Shown: piece by piece, positions 8,370 through 16,187 of the stretch
Position numbering within the stretch: position 1 is the first letter of the stretch
Layout: each line of letters starts with the position of its first letter
Assembly: GCA_023393455.1 (NCBI GenBank)
Contig: JAEWLJ010000020.1
Coordinates: forward strand, 1-64,000
From: Methanobacteriota archaeon
GTDB lineage: Archaea; Halobacteriota; Methanomicrobia; Methanomicrobiales; Methanoculleaceae
Reading direction: 5' to 3'
DNA length: 64,000 nucleotides
Program-made: the position numbers and the translations under genes
Notes under the pieces: generated by a model
Told to the model about the DNA's origin: nothing
Databases searched by the model: none
Seen by the model: only the letters and a program-made list of their open reading frames with translations

Positions 8370-9457
8370 CAGGCATCATCTCCAAGGAGTTCGTTCACCA
8401 CCGCCCCGGGATCGAACGGCATGATGTCGTCGTAGCCCTGGCCGGTTCCGAGGAAGAGGATCGGTTTTCCGACGGTGTGGGCGACCGATATCGCCGCACC
8501 ACCCTTCGGGTCCATATCCGCCTTCGTCAAAACGACCGCATCGGTGCCGACGGCCTTGTTGAACTCGTCGGCCCGGATGACCGCGTCGTTCCCTGCAACC
8601 GCCTCGTCGACGTAAACGACGAGATCGGGCTTCATGACCCGCCGGATCTTCTCGAGCTGGTTCATGAGGTTCGCCCGGTTGTGGAACCTCCCCGCCGTAT
8701 CCGCGAGGACGACGTCGATATCGTGCGCCTTCGCGTACTGGACGGCGTCAAAGAGGACCGCAGAAGGATCGGCGCCCGTCTGGTGCTGGATCGTCTTGAT
8801 CCCGAGGCGGTCGGCGTGGACCCGTATCTGCTCGATCGCACCCGCTCGGAAGGTATCACCTGCGCCGATCACGACCGTAAAGCCGTTCTTCTGCAGGTAC
8901 TGCCCGACCTTCGCGACGGTCGTCGTCTTGCCGGTTCCGTTCACGCCCGTAAAGAGGATCTTCACCGGCCGCTCATGCTCGCGGATGTAGGTGGCGAGGT
9001 CGAGACCGTCGCCCAGCACCCCGCAGAGCGCGGAGCGCAGGGTCGATACGACCAGGTCGTCGACCGATGCGCCGATCTTACGGCGCCTGCCCACCAGGTC
9101 GCAGCGCATGCGAGCGATGATCTCGTCCGTGACCGGGAGCGCGACATCGTTTTCAAGGAGAACCATCTCGAGTTCGAAGAGAGGCTCCTCAACGTCCTTC
9201 TCCTGGAGGAGAACCTCCCGTTCCCGGACAAGAACTTTCACCTTCTCAAAAAACGTAGGGTTCTGCCGGCCCTCATCGGCCGCCTCTGCGGGCGCGGATT
9301 CGGGTTGAGTGGCGGGGGTGGAGACGGGCTCCTGGGTCCCTGCTCCTTCCGGCAGTTCTGCAATCTGCGGCTCCGGTTCGGGCCCGGCAGCCTCCTCGAT
9401 ATTCGAGGCGAACTTTGTCCTGATATTCTGAAGTTTTTTCTTTAAGGAATCAAACAT
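8369..9457 (-). CDS. ftsY: Signal recognition particle receptor FtsY
   Basis: A 362-residue GTPase that docks the SRP-ribosome complex at the membrane. Residues 21-65 are a Glu/Pro/Ala-rich acidic linker. The NG domain follows, with P-loop GVNGTGKTTT (171-180), DTAGRFHNR and TKAD motifs, ending in LGTGQGYDDIMPFDP. The SRP54 gene follows immediately, an arrangement that matches stoichiometric targeting components. The start coincides with the last base of the prefoldin gene. Confidence 0.96.
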   Translation of the reverse strand: MFDSLKKKLQNIRTKFASNIEEAAGPEPEPQIAELPEGAGTQEPVSTPATQPESAPAEAADEGRQNPTFFEKVKVLVREREVLLQEKDVEEPLFELEMVLLENDVALPVTDEIIARMRCDLVGRRRKIGASVDDLVVSTLRSALCGVLGDGLDLATYIREHERPVKILFTGVNGTGKTTTVAKVGQYLQKNGFTVVIGAGDTFRAGAIEQIRVHADRLGIKTIQHQTGADPSAVLFDAVQYAKAHDIDVVLADTAGRFHNRANLMNQLEKIRRVMKPDLVVYVDEAVAGNDAVIRADEFNKAVGTDAVVLTKADMDPKGGAAISVAHTVGKPILFLGTGQGYDDIMPFDPGAVVNELLGDDA

Positions 9458-9915
9458 TATGAACTTCCGCCTGGGCCTCCCTGAGCCTGCCTGGCCCCCC
9501 GATACGCCGCCTCGAGACGCCGGGAGATCTCCGTTGCCTGGCCCTGAAGGTGTTCTACCGAGCCTGTGACCTTCTTTGCCACGGCCTCAAGTTCGGTTAG
9601 CCGATCCCCAAGATACTCCACCGCGTCCGCGGTGGCCCTCTCAACAGAGACATCTGATCCGATGTTCACGAGAACGTGGCCGGCATCGAGCACCTTCACC
9701 CGGAGGTACGCGCCTCCCCCGACGGGGAGAAGGACAACTCCTTCCGCGTTCTCCTGGAGGGCGCGGAGGGTCTCGATGGCGGCGGTGCCCTCAAGGCGCT
9801 GCTGCTCGATCATCGAGAGTTGCTGCGTCATGAGTTCAATCTGCTGCCCGTACTCGTTCAGGTACATCTGGAGGGTCTGTATCTCGCGGGGATCTGCCTG
9901 GTTCACGTCATTCAC
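9457..9915 (-). CDS. pfdA: Prefoldin subunit alpha
   Basis: A 152-residue chaperone subunit. Two long coiled-coil helices (about 8-57 and 95-145) flank a central beta hairpin (VVLLPVGGGAYLRVKV and VLVNIGSDVSVERA), the layout of alpha-class prefoldin. It forms a hexamer with beta subunits and hands unfolded proteins to the thermosome. It overlaps the LX gene by 8 bp and runs into ftsY. The C-terminus is Gly/Gln-rich and likely disordered. Confidence 0.93.
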   Translation of the reverse strand: MNDVNQADPREIQTLQMYLNEYGQQIELMTQQLSMIEQQRLEGTAAIETLRALQENAEGVVLLPVGGGAYLRVKVLDAGHVLVNIGSDVSVERATADAVEYLGDRLTELEAVAKKVTGSVEHLQGQATEISRRLEAAYRGARQAQGGPGGSS

Positions 9916-10099
9916 CAGCTACTACGTTAACCGATTCGATCGAGATATAACTTCTCTTCAGGCGGTGTTTGCTTCCGATATCGGCAAGAACCTTCTCTTT
10001 TGCCAGATTCTCGTTCTGAGCGCCGATGACCTTGCGGTACGGTTTCCACTCGTTGTTGATCTTGCACGCGCCTACAACTTCAAACATCTGGTTCTCCAT
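9908..10099 (-). CDS. rplX: 50S ribosomal protein LX (L18ae family)
   Basis: A 63-residue archaeal ribosomal protein LX (L20a/L18a-type). The pattern MFEVVGACKINNEWKPY, then an ENLAKEKVLADIGSKHRLKR helix and an ISIESV strand, is the family fold. It lies in the conserved L39e-L31e-aIF6-LX-prefoldin block, 6 bp after aIF6. The start could be Met5 (MFEV) rather than Met1. Confidence 0.93.
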   Translation of the reverse strand: MENQMFEVVGACKINNEWKPYRKVIGAQNENLAKEKVLADIGSKHRLKRSYISIESVNVVAGE

Positions 10100-10105
10100 G
10101 CTGTA

Positions 10106-10768
10106 TCACTCCAAAAACCCAAAGACTTCTTCTATTCGTCCCAGCTCGAACCCGGTCGTGGCGGATCCTGCGACGTAACCCCTGCTGTTTGCAAGGAGCC
10201 CGGTTCCCACGAGACCGCTGCCCATGTTGACCGACCCGAGGCCGATCGGGAGATCGACCACCCGCTCGAGGTTCGCGATCTCCGTATCGTTGGCCCTCGG
10301 GTGGACGAGAATACCCTTGTTCGTCGCGAACCCGGCCATGCCGACGGTCTTGATGCCGCCGAGCGTCAGCCGGACCACCGGCACCCCGAGGAACGACCCG
10401 ATCTCTTCGGCAACATCGAACTCCATCTCGGGGTGGACGGCGGCAACGTGATCGTTTGCAAGAATGACGTTGCCGGCCGCGTTCATGGTTCCGTCAAGCA
10501 GGAATATGTCCCGGTACTCGCTCAGGACCGAGAGTTCCTCGTCGGTGGCAAGGCCGCTGACGACCAGACCCCGGCTGTTGCCGGCAACGAGCGAACCGAT
10601 GATGCTGCTTCCCTGGATGAAGGTGCTCACGATCTCGAGATCGAGGTCCTGTGTGAGGGTCGCGATGAACTCCTCGGGCGCCCCGGGGTAGACGATCGCT
10701 ATATCCTCAAATACCCGGGCATAGACGCCGATGTTCGGATCGCCGGTGAGATCGATCGTCCCTGTCAT
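10106..10768 (-). CDS. eif6: Translation initiation factor 6 (aIF6)
   Basis: A protein of about 220 residues that binds the large ribosomal subunit and prevents premature subunit joining. It has the repeated pentein-fold pattern: IGVYARVFED, then VSTFIQGSSIIGSLVAGNSRGLVVSG, RLTLGGIKTVGMAGFATNKGILVHP and SVNMGSGLVGTGLLANSRG. I place the start at the ATG at 10768 (MTGTIDL); an in-frame start at 10804 would lie inside the L31e gene and add an unrelated Arg/Ser/Pro stretch. It starts 1 bp after the L31e stop. Confidence 0.95.
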   Translation of the reverse strand: MTGTIDLTGDPNIGVYARVFEDIAIVYPGAPEEFIATLTQDLDLEIVSTFIQGSSIIGSLVAGNSRGLVVSGLATDEELSVLSEYRDIFLLDGTMNAAGNVILANDHVAAVHPEMEFDVAEEIGSFLGVPVVRLTLGGIKTVGMAGFATNKGILVHPRANDTEIANLERVVDLPIGLGSVNMGSGLVGTGLLANSRGYVAGSATTGFELGRIEEVFGFLE

Positions 10769-10769
10769 T

Positions 10770-11033
10770 TCACTCCTCGGCGAGCTCGGCCTGAACCTGC
10801 CCATCCTCGAACTTCATCGCGCGGACGCGAATCTTTCTCGGGGGCTTGGAACTGCCGTTCTCCCAGACCTTCTCGTTGATGCTCTTATCGAGTTTGACGT
10901 CCTCGCTCTTCATGTGCCGCTCGAGAAACGCCCTGATGTCCTTGACTGCGGTGTTTCCCCGCTTCCACCGGGGCGAACGCTTCACCTCACGAAGAGGTAT
11001 GATATAGATATGCTCCTTCAATGCTTCTGCCAT
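10770..11033 (-). CDS. rpl31e: 50S ribosomal protein L31e
   Basis: An 87-residue L31e ribosomal protein, with the family segments HIYIIPLREVKRSPRWKR and AVKDIRAFLERHMKSEDVKLD, then INEKVWENGS and an acidic tail. It follows L39e by 4 bp and precedes aIF6, a gene pair and order widely conserved in archaea. Confidence 0.96.
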   Translation of the reverse strand: MAEALKEHIYIIPLREVKRSPRWKRGNTAVKDIRAFLERHMKSEDVKLDKSINEKVWENGSSKPPRKIRVRAMKFEDGQVQAELAEE

Positions 11034-11037
11034 AACC

Positions 11038-11190
11038 TTACACCTTCAGGGAACTCCGGCGCCAGTTGCGCCGCCTCGGATGGGACGCAACCGCGCGGTT
11101 GGTCTTGATCATCACCCATGCCGGCACGCGGCGGTTCTGCTCGCATGCCTTTGCCAGCCGGATCTTCCGGCCTTTCATCAATTTGCTCAT
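11038..11190 (-). CDS. rpl39e: 50S ribosomal protein L39e
   Basis: A very small, highly basic protein of 50 residues starting MSKLMKGRKIRLAKACEQNRR and ending RRRNWRRSSLKV, with the conserved PAWVMIKTNR core. It lines the exit tunnel of the large subunit. The longer frame from 11292 would add 34 unrelated residues overlapping the PP-loop gene; the ATG at 11190 fits the family length. Confidence 0.95.
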   Translation of the reverse strand: MSKLMKGRKIRLAKACEQNRRVPAWVMIKTNRAVASHPRRRNWRRSSLKV

Positions 11191-11210
11191 AGTTTCCACA
11201 CTCGTAATAT

Positions 11211-11801
11211 TCAGGTCTCTCTCAGAGCGACCACCAGCGATTGCCGGTGGCCGGAGGGGAAGAACGACGCCGGGTCGATACCGCGGGCGCAAAGAGCGCT
11301 CCGGATCTCCCCCTCGTAGTCGCCGTTCCCGATGCTGCCCGTCTCCCCGTAGCGCATGACCAGCAACCGCCCGGCCAGTCGCTCCACCTCGGTCTTCCCG
11401 TAGCCAAGGAGCGGCCGGACGTAGGAGCAGCCGGTGGTCATCTCCAGGTGCTGAACCTCGGGGCGTTCGAGCCGGGGAACCCGGTCCTCCCGGCGGGTGC
11501 CGTCGCCGACCACCGCATACTCAGCCGCAAGGGTCTCGACCGCCGTCCGATGAACCATGTCGATCGCGTCGTTCGGGTATCCGCACGAGAGGAGCAGGTC
11601 GACGGCCTCAGAAAGCAGGTCTTTTCCAAGCACCCTTCTCCTGAAGGGAAGACCCAGAGCGGCCGCTGCGGCCCGCACCTCTGGAACCTCACGGTCGGGA
11701 TCGAATACACAGGTATTCAGTTCCACGCCGTAATCGCGCGCGAGCATGAGCGCCGCGAGCGCGCTGTCTTTCCCACCCGAGAAGAGCACACCTGCTTCCA
11801 T
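11211..11801 (-). CDS. PP-loop ATPase (asparagine synthase/DUF7411-like, alpha-hydrolase superfamily)
   Basis: A 196-residue protein with the N-terminal PP-loop SGGKDSALAALML (about residues 8-20), which marks an ATP pyrophosphatase that adenylates its substrate. A later conserved stretch reads AEYAVVGDGTRREDRVP and a segment near residue 130 reads RPLLGYGKTEVERL, reminiscent of tRNA-thiolation or GMP/NAD synthase-type enzymes. It lies between PDCD5 and L39e, sharing one base with the PDCD5 stop, so it may act in tRNA or translation-related modification. The substrate is unknown. Confidence 0.75.
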   Translation of the reverse strand: MEAGVLFSGGKDSALAALMLARDYGVELNTCVFDPDREVPEVRAAAAALGLPFRRRVLGKDLLSEAVDLLLSCGYPNDAIDMVHRTAVETLAAEYAVVGDGTRREDRVPRLERPEVQHLEMTTGCSYVRPLLGYGKTEVERLAGRLLVMRYGETGSIGNGDYEGEIRSALCARGIDPASFFPSGHRQSLVVALRET

Positions 11802-12142
11802 TATTTCCGCGTAATCCTGAACTCTCTCTTCGACGGCGTCACCTGGGCAAGCAGGGCTTTCAACTGCTCGTCGGTGATCCGCTGCCGGACACGGCCGCTC
11901 TGGGCCAGCATCACCAGCTGCTGCTCAACCGCTTTTGCAAACTCCGGCCGGGTCAACTTGATGGTATTGAGCCGCTCCCTCGCTTCAGGTTCCAGGATCT
12001 CCATGAGTGCGGCGCGGACCTGTGCATCCATCTGCTGCTGGCGTGCGGCCTCATCCTCCAGAGCCTGCTGATCCATCCCCTGCTGCCGCTGCATCTGTTC
12101 CATTCTGCGGCGGCGCAGTTCAGCGAGTTCGTCGTCTACCAT
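11801..12142 (-). CDS. PDCD5/TFAR19-type DNA-binding protein
   Basis: A 113-residue homologue of human PDCD5, present throughout archaea. It is highly charged, with an Arg/Gln-rich helical N-terminus (DDELAELRRRRMEQMQRQQG) and a conserved three-helix core (REFAKAVEQQL and ITDEQLKALLAQV). It ends with a basic FRITRK tail. It follows S19e by 18 bp, the usual archaeal S19e-PDCD5 pairing. The cellular role in archaea is not settled; the family has been called DNA-binding and chaperonin-associated. Confidence 0.92.
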   Translation of the reverse strand: MVDDELAELRRRRMEQMQRQQGMDQQALEDEAARQQQMDAQVRAALMEILEPEARERLNTIKLTRPEFAKAVEQQLVMLAQSGRVRQRITDEQLKALLAQVTPSKREFRITRK

Positions 12143-12160
12143 CAGTCATGCCTCCGGAGA

Positions 12161-12610
12161 TCAGTACTTCGCAAGGCCAGGGGCAGCTTTCGCGGCCTCG
12201 GATTTCAGGCCGTTTGCAACGTTGTCGAGGAAGGATCTTCCCGCCGGGGTCACCGTGCGCCCGGAACTGCTGTGAGCGACGTATCCGGCCGCTTCGAGCT
12301 GCTGGAAGATCTTCCTGACGATCGACCCGCCTCCCCGCTTGAACCGATTCGGAGCCGCACCGCGGTTGGCACTGCCGCCGTAGGCGGACCGCATCCTCTG
12401 GATGCCGACAGGGCCGTCGGTGTAGATTCGCCGGAAGACCGCCGCCGTACGCACGTACCACCAGTCGTCATTCTCGGGGGGCATCTCTTTGTATACCCCC
12501 GTCTTTGCAAAAGCGGCCCAGTCTGGGGGCTGAATCTGCGAATTTGTCTTGAACTCTTCTGCAACCTGCCGGATGAGCATATCGGCGGGGATGTCATATA
12601 CAGTCGTCAT
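12161..12610 (-). CDS. rps19e: 30S ribosomal protein S19e
   Basis: A 149-residue S19e. It has MTTVYDIPADMLI at the start, PPDWAAFAKTGVYKEMPPEN (about 38-57), WWYVRTAAVFRRIY, then the conserved IVRKIFQQLEAAGYV helix and GRTVTPAGRSFLDNVA. It matures and stabilises the small subunit head. A strong TATA element at 12661-12670 lies about 55 bp upstream of the start, so this gene probably heads its own transcript in addition to read-through from yhbY. Confidence 0.96.
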   Translation of the reverse strand: MTTVYDIPADMLIRQVAEEFKTNSQIQPPDWAAFAKTGVYKEMPPENDDWWYVRTAAVFRRIYTDGPVGIQRMRSAYGGSANRGAAPNRFKRGGGSIVRKIFQQLEAAGYVAHSSSGRTVTPAGRSFLDNVANGLKSEAAKAAPGLAKY

Positions 12611-12657
12611 AGATGAACCTCACTCTCGCTAACAGTCTTTACATATTCGTCCAATGA

Positions 12658-12673
12658 TGTTTTATATATTTCG
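12658..12673 (-). promoter_or_regulatory. BRE/TATA promoter for S19e and downstream ribosomal genes
   Basis: On the minus strand the sequence CGAAATATATAAAACA forms a near-ideal archaeal BRE plus TATA box. A start site 25 bp downstream would fall near 12635, giving a 5' leader of about 25 nt before the S19e ATG. The element overlaps the stop codon of the upstream yhbY-like gene. Confidence 0.7.
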
Positions 12674-12922
12674 AGGATTGTGCCCGGGGGATCGGTTCCG
12701 CCGCTCCGCAAGGACAAGCGTCCGCCCCCGGACCTCGACCAGGACTGCCCCGGCCGATGCCGCTATCTCCTCGGGATCGACCTCGGTGTTCCTGAGCCAT
12801 CGCACTTTGATGACCTTGCGGTCCTTGAGCTGCCGCCGGATCTCGTCGCTCATAACGCTCGTTATGCCGCGTTTCCCGATCCAGACCGTGGGTTTGAGAT
12901 CCTGATACGATTCTCTGCTCAT
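12662..12922 (-). CDS. YhbY/CRM-domain RNA-binding protein
   Basis: An 86-residue CRM-domain protein. The glycine-rich loop IGKRGIT (residues 15-21) is the family signature, followed by LKDRKVIKVRWLRNTEVD. Homologues bind rRNA and associate with pre-large-subunit particles. I place the start at the ATG at 12922, which overlaps the RNase P gene stop by 4 bp (ATGA); longer frames run through Pro/Arg-rich antisense sequence. The basic tail RRNRSPGHNPRNI is probably disordered. Confidence 0.88.
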   Translation of the reverse strand: MSRESYQDLKPTVWIGKRGITSVMSDEIRRQLKDRKVIKVRWLRNTEVDPEEIAASAGAVLVEVRGRTLVLAERRNRSPGHNPRNI

Positions 12923-13236
12923 ACTCGTGGCCTCCCGACCGGGAACCGTGACCGGTGCCCGCAGGCAAGACAGGTGACGACCACGCGGCCCCGGTGAACC
13001 CGGACCCGCGCGTTCGACCCCGGGACGAGGTAGGCGTAGCACCGGCGGCAGAAACGGCGTTTCAGCGGCCGCTCTATCCGGACCCGGTGGCGCATGCCGA
13101 TCTTCCGGGCCAGTTCCACGCACCGGTTGCTCCAGCCGGGGTTCTCCGGGTAGAACTCCGCGGCACGCGCAAAGAGGACGGTAATCCTCTCGCGAGCAAG
13201 TCTCCGGGAGCCTGATCTTCGTTTAGTGTCTGCCAT
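12919..13236 (-). CDS. rnp4: RNase P protein component 4 (Rpr2/Rpp21 family)
   Basis: A 105-residue zinc-binding subunit of archaeal RNase P, which removes tRNA 5' leaders. The start MADTKRRSGSRRLARERI is followed by two helices and then a zinc ribbon with two CxxC pairs (C63/C66 and C89/C92), the Rpr2 pattern. The ATG at 13236 gives the family length; a longer frame to 13677 is antisense to purN. It is the first gene of the superoperon, with a TATA box about 50 bp upstream. Confidence 0.92.
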   Translation of the reverse strand: MADTKRRSGSRRLARERITVLFARAAEFYPENPGWSNRCVELARKIGMRHRVRIERPLKRRFCRRCYAYLVPGSNARVRVHRGRVVVTCLACGHRSRFPVGRPRV

Positions 13237-13280
13237 GGTACGATCGGTCACAGTGATGGGTCTTGAGATTGGAGGCGCGA

Positions 13281-13292
13281 GAATATATATCA
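13281..13292 (-). promoter_or_regulatory. TATA box for the translation superoperon
   Basis: The minus strand reads GATATATATTC here. A start 25 bp downstream falls near 13260, about 24 nt before the RNase P gene ATG at 13236. This is the most likely main promoter for the block running to 2649. Confidence 0.6.
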
Positions 13293-13307
13293 GGTAGATG
13301 GTCGCAG

Positions 13308-13934
13308 TCAGCGAACCCGCACGCGCCGGCCGTCGACCTCGAGGCGCTCCTCGCAGAAGAGTTTCACCGCGAGTGGGAGGGCTTCGTGCTCCTCTGCGAG
13401 GATCCGGTCGGCGAGCGCCGTCTCGTCGTCGTCCGGGAGGACCGGCACACACCGCTGGACGACGATGGGGCCGGTATCCAGCCCCTCGTCGACCAGGTGG
13501 ACGGTGCAGCCCGCGACCTTCACCCCGTAATCGATCGCCTGCCGCTGCGCGTGCAGGCCGGAGAACGCCGGGAGCAGGGCGGGATGGATATTCATCATCC
13601 GGCCCGAGAACTCGCGGACGATACCAGGGCCGAGGATCCGCATGTAGCCCGCGAGGACGAAGAGGTCGGCCTGGCAACCCCGCATCGCGGAGAGGAGCGC
13701 CTCCTCGTAGGCAGCCTTCGTCGGGAACCGCGCATAGTCGACGATCGTCACCGGGACACCGGCACGTCTCGCCCGCTCTATCGCGTAGGCCTCCGGGTTG
13801 TCGGTGACGAGCCCCACGCAGATCCCGGGGATATCCCCGGCCGCGACGGCATCGGCCACCGCCTGAAAGTTCGATCCTCTCCCCGAGACGAGGAACGCAA
13901 TCCGTTTCTTATCAACAGGCATCTCTCGACGCAT
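13308..13934 (-). CDS. purN: Phosphoribosylglycinamide formyltransferase PurN
   Basis: A protein of 208 residues that formylates GAR with N10-formyl-tetrahydrofolate in purine synthesis. It shows IAFLVSGRGSNFQAV at the N-terminus, the LAGYMRILGPGIV helix and the catalytic NIHPALLPAF with following HAQRQAIDYGVKVAGCTVHLVDE. The active-site Asn-His-Asp set is present. I choose the ATG at 13934 because AAGGAG lies 9 bases upstream; the next in-frame ATG is at 13922. A start at 13970 would overlap the upstream gene. Use of a folate-type GAR transformylase is notable in a methanogen, where formate-dependent PurT/PurP routes are common. Confidence 0.93.
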   Translation of the reverse strand: MRREMPVDKKRIAFLVSGRGSNFQAVADAVAAGDIPGICVGLVTDNPEAYAIERARRAGVPVTIVDYARFPTKAAYEEALLSAMRGCQADLFVLAGYMRILGPGIVREFSGRMMNIHPALLPAFSGLHAQRQAIDYGVKVAGCTVHLVDEGLDTGPIVVQRCVPVLPDDDETALADRILAEEHEALPLAVKLFCEERLEVDGRRVRVR

Positions 13935-13947
13935 ACGTATCGACTCC

Positions 13948-15240
13948 TTACGGGACCTCGCCCGGCACATTCCGGGGGGCGACGATCAGTTTCACCTTGA
14001 CGAGCCGCCGGCCCCGCATCTGCATCACCACCAGCGTGATGTTGCTCTCCCCGATCTGGACCACCTCGCCGCGTCGGGGGATGTGGCCCAACCGGTCGAT
14101 GACGAGGCCGCCGATGCTCTCGTAGGCGTCCGTCAGCGGGAGGGACAAGTCCAGGTCATCGTTGAGGTGCCCCACCCATGTCCGCGCATCGACCAGGTAG
14201 ACGCCATCCTCGATCTGCTGCACCTCGGGATCCTCCTCGTCGAACTCGTCCATGATCTCGCCGACCAACTCCTCGAGCATGTCTTCGACCGTCACGATCC
14301 CGGCAAACGACCCATACTCGTCGAGGACGACCGCCATGTGCTGCTTCTTCACCTGGAGTTCCTTCAAGAGCTCGTCGATCTTCTTGCTCTCGGGGATGAA
14401 GTAGGGTTCGTACATCAGGTTCGTGATCGTCGCGCTCGTCTGCCGCCGGAAGGCGGCTGAGAAGGCGTCTTTCACGTTCAGGAGCCCGACGATGTTGTCG
14501 ATATGTTCGTGGTAGACGGGGATCCGGGAGAAACCCGTCTCGTTGAGGATGGTGAGGGCGCTCTCGAGCGTGGCGACGTCCTCAACCATGACGACGTCCA
14601 CCCGGGGCGTCATCACCTCGCGAACCGTCGTGTCCCCAAAGCGCAGCACCGAGTAGAGCATGTCCCGCTCCTCCTCCTCGATCGTCCCCTCCTCCTCGCC
14701 GACGTCGATCCACTCCTTGATCTCCGCCTCGGTGACGACCGGTTCGGTCACGCCGGGTCTGAAGGCGAACTGCCGGTTGATCCGGTCAGAGACCCAGAGC
14801 ACCGGGTAGAGCACCTTCGAGAAGTAGAGGATCGGCCGGGCGACGCGGAGCGCGACGTCTTCGGTGTGGCGGGACGCGTACATCTTCGGCCCGACCTCAC
14901 CGAAGACCAGGAGCAGGAGCACCGTGGCGACGGCCGCTATCGCGATGCCGGCGGCGGTGCCGTAGAGAGTGACGGCGATCGCGGTCGCGAGCACCGTAAC
15001 CGCGACGTTCGCTGCGGTGTTCCCGATCAGGGTGGTGAGGGCTATTGTATCGTTCGATCGTTTCAGCGCATCGAGTGCTTCCGCTCCTTTGAGACCCTGG
15101 TTTACGAGAGCGCGGACTTTCGTCCGGGTTATCGATATGAGGGCGACTTCCGAACTCGAGAAGAAGCCCGAAAGGAGCAGACAAACAATGAATAAAATGA
15201 TCCCTGTGGTGAGAAAGTCTACGACTACCATTGACTCCAC
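13948..15240 (-). CDS. CNNM/CorC-family membrane protein with CBS pair (hemolysin-like)
   Basis: A 430-residue membrane protein of the UPF0053/CNNM family. The N-terminal DUF21 region has about four hydrophobic segments (for example GIILFIVCLLLSGFFSSSEV and IAIAAVATVLLLLVFGEVGP). A CBS pair follows (VMTPRVDVVMVE to ILNETGFSRIPVY; KQHMAVVLDEYGSFAGIVTVED) and then a CorC_HlyC domain (WVGHLNDDLDLSLP). Family members act in Mg or other cation export; 'hemolysin' is a historical name. The start may be GTG at 15240 or ATG at 15231. Confidence 0.9.
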   Translation of the reverse strand: MESMVVVDFLTTGIILFIVCLLLSGFFSSSEVALISITRTKVRALVNQGLKGAEALDALKRSNDTIALTTLIGNTAANVAVTVLATAIAVTLYGTAAGIAIAAVATVLLLLVFGEVGPKMYASRHTEDVALRVARPILYFSKVLYPVLWVSDRINRQFAFRPGVTEPVVTEAEIKEWIDVGEEEGTIEEEERDMLYSVLRFGDTTVREVMTPRVDVVMVEDVATLESALTILNETGFSRIPVYHEHIDNIVGLLNVKDAFSAAFRRQTSATITNLMYEPYFIPESKKIDELLKELQVKKQHMAVVLDEYGSFAGIVTVEDMLEELVGEIMDEFDEEDPEVQQIEDGVYLVDARTWVGHLNDDLDLSLPLTDAYESIGGLVIDRLGHIPRRGEVVQIGESNITLVVMQMRGRRLVKVKLIVAPRNVPGEVP

Positions 15241-15255
15241 GCCGCATCAAGCGGC
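15241..15255 (-). promoter_or_regulatory. Small hairpin in the leader directly before the CBS membrane protein start
   Basis: Minus-strand GCCGC-TTGAT-GCGGC forms a perfect 5-bp stem with a 5-nt loop, ending at the base before the GTG start at 15240. Such a stem could limit ribosome access. No known riboswitch class is recognised. Confidence 0.3.
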
Positions 15256-15306
15256 AACATCCGGGATTGATTGATCGCCGGGATTATATGAACTATGTCG
15301 TAGGCA

Positions 15307-15320
15307 GATGATATAAAACC
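15307..15320 (-). promoter_or_regulatory. TATA box for the CBS membrane protein gene
   Basis: Minus-strand GGTTTTATATCATC matches an archaeal TATA element about 70-80 bp upstream of the 15240 start, separating this gene from the TIM-barrel gene above it. Confidence 0.55.
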
Positions 15321-15326
15321 AGCGCA

Positions 15327-16151
15327 TCACGAGAACGCCTCGCGTAACGCCTCTGATTCCCGGTAAAGCAACACAACCTTCTCTTCGGACGAGAGCGCCT
15401 CGGGAACGACCAGGTCATCGATCTCCAGGGTGAGGTGTCCATCGTAGCCCCGGTCGGCAAGGTCCTCAAGCACCCCCGTCGCGAGCAGGTCGCCGTGGAT
15501 GGGGTGGTGGGGACGCCCGTTACCGCCGATCGCACTGACATGGACGTTCACCATCCTCTCAATGCAGAGATCGATGAACCGGGTCGCCTCCACCGATGAC
15601 GTCATCATAGCATGTCCCATATCCAGCGTGAACCAGAGCCAGGGTTCCCGCTCGAGCACCTCGGCCGCATCCTCCGCCGTGGAGAGGAGAGCGTTGACCC
15701 GGGGCTCCAGGTTCTCGATCGCCACCTTCACCCGCGTCCCCTCGGCGGCTTCGCGGAGCCGGGCGATATACGCCTCGAACCGCCGGTAGTCGTAGGCGCT
15801 CGGGTGCCGTTTTGCCGTTCTCTTCCCGGGGTGGACGGTGACGACCGCGGCACCCATCCGTTCCGCCATCTGGATGGCCTCGATGGTGTACTCGACCGAT
15901 ATATCGGCGACTCGTGGGTTGATGGAGCAGGGGTTTAAGTCCAGCGTCGGGGCGTGGACGGTGATCGGCGAGAACTCCGGGTGGGCACCGATACACCCGG
16001 CGAGTTCGCCTTCAGGGCGGTCGCGGAGCCAGAAGTGGGGCGTCTCGACCCAGAATTCGAGACCGTCGAGGCCGGACTCGGCGACGTAGTCGAAGATCTG
16101 GTCGCAGGGATACTCGTGGAAGAACATGGTCGAGACGGCGAAACGGCCCAT
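15327..16151 (-). CDS. Sugar phosphate isomerase/epimerase-like TIM-barrel protein (AP endonuclease 2 family)
   Basis: A 274-residue xylose-isomerase-like TIM barrel. It begins MGRFAVSTMFFHEYP and has metal-site segments GAAVVTVHPGKR, VKVAIENLEPR (Glu), WFTLDMGHA (Asp/His) and VHVSAIGG, ending with GHLTLEID. These are the usual positions for divalent metal ligands in this superfamily. The ATG at 16151 is chosen; a longer frame to 16562 is antisense to xseA. Members act on sugars or abasic DNA, so the substrate is open. It is divergent from xseA with only 36 bp between. Confidence 0.82.
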   Translation of the reverse strand: MGRFAVSTMFFHEYPCDQIFDYVAESGLDGLEFWVETPHFWLRDRPEGELAGCIGAHPEFSPITVHAPTLDLNPCSINPRVADISVEYTIEAIQMAERMGAAVVTVHPGKRTAKRHPSAYDYRRFEAYIARLREAAEGTRVKVAIENLEPRVNALLSTAEDAAEVLEREPWLWFTLDMGHAMMTSSVEATRFIDLCIERMVNVHVSAIGGNGRPHHPIHGDLLATGVLEDLADRGYDGHLTLEIDDLVVPEALSSEEKVVLLYRESEALREAFS

Positions 16152-16167
16152 AACACTACTTGATATA

Positions 16168-16177
16168 ACCGATCGGT
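16168..16177. promoter_or_regulatory. 10-bp perfect palindrome between divergent genes
   Basis: ACCGATCGGT sits in the middle of the 36-bp gap between the TIM-barrel gene and xseA, with AT-rich sequence on both sides. A shared operator is possible but cannot be shown from sequence alone. Confidence 0.25.
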
Positions 16178-16187
16178 CTAATAGATT

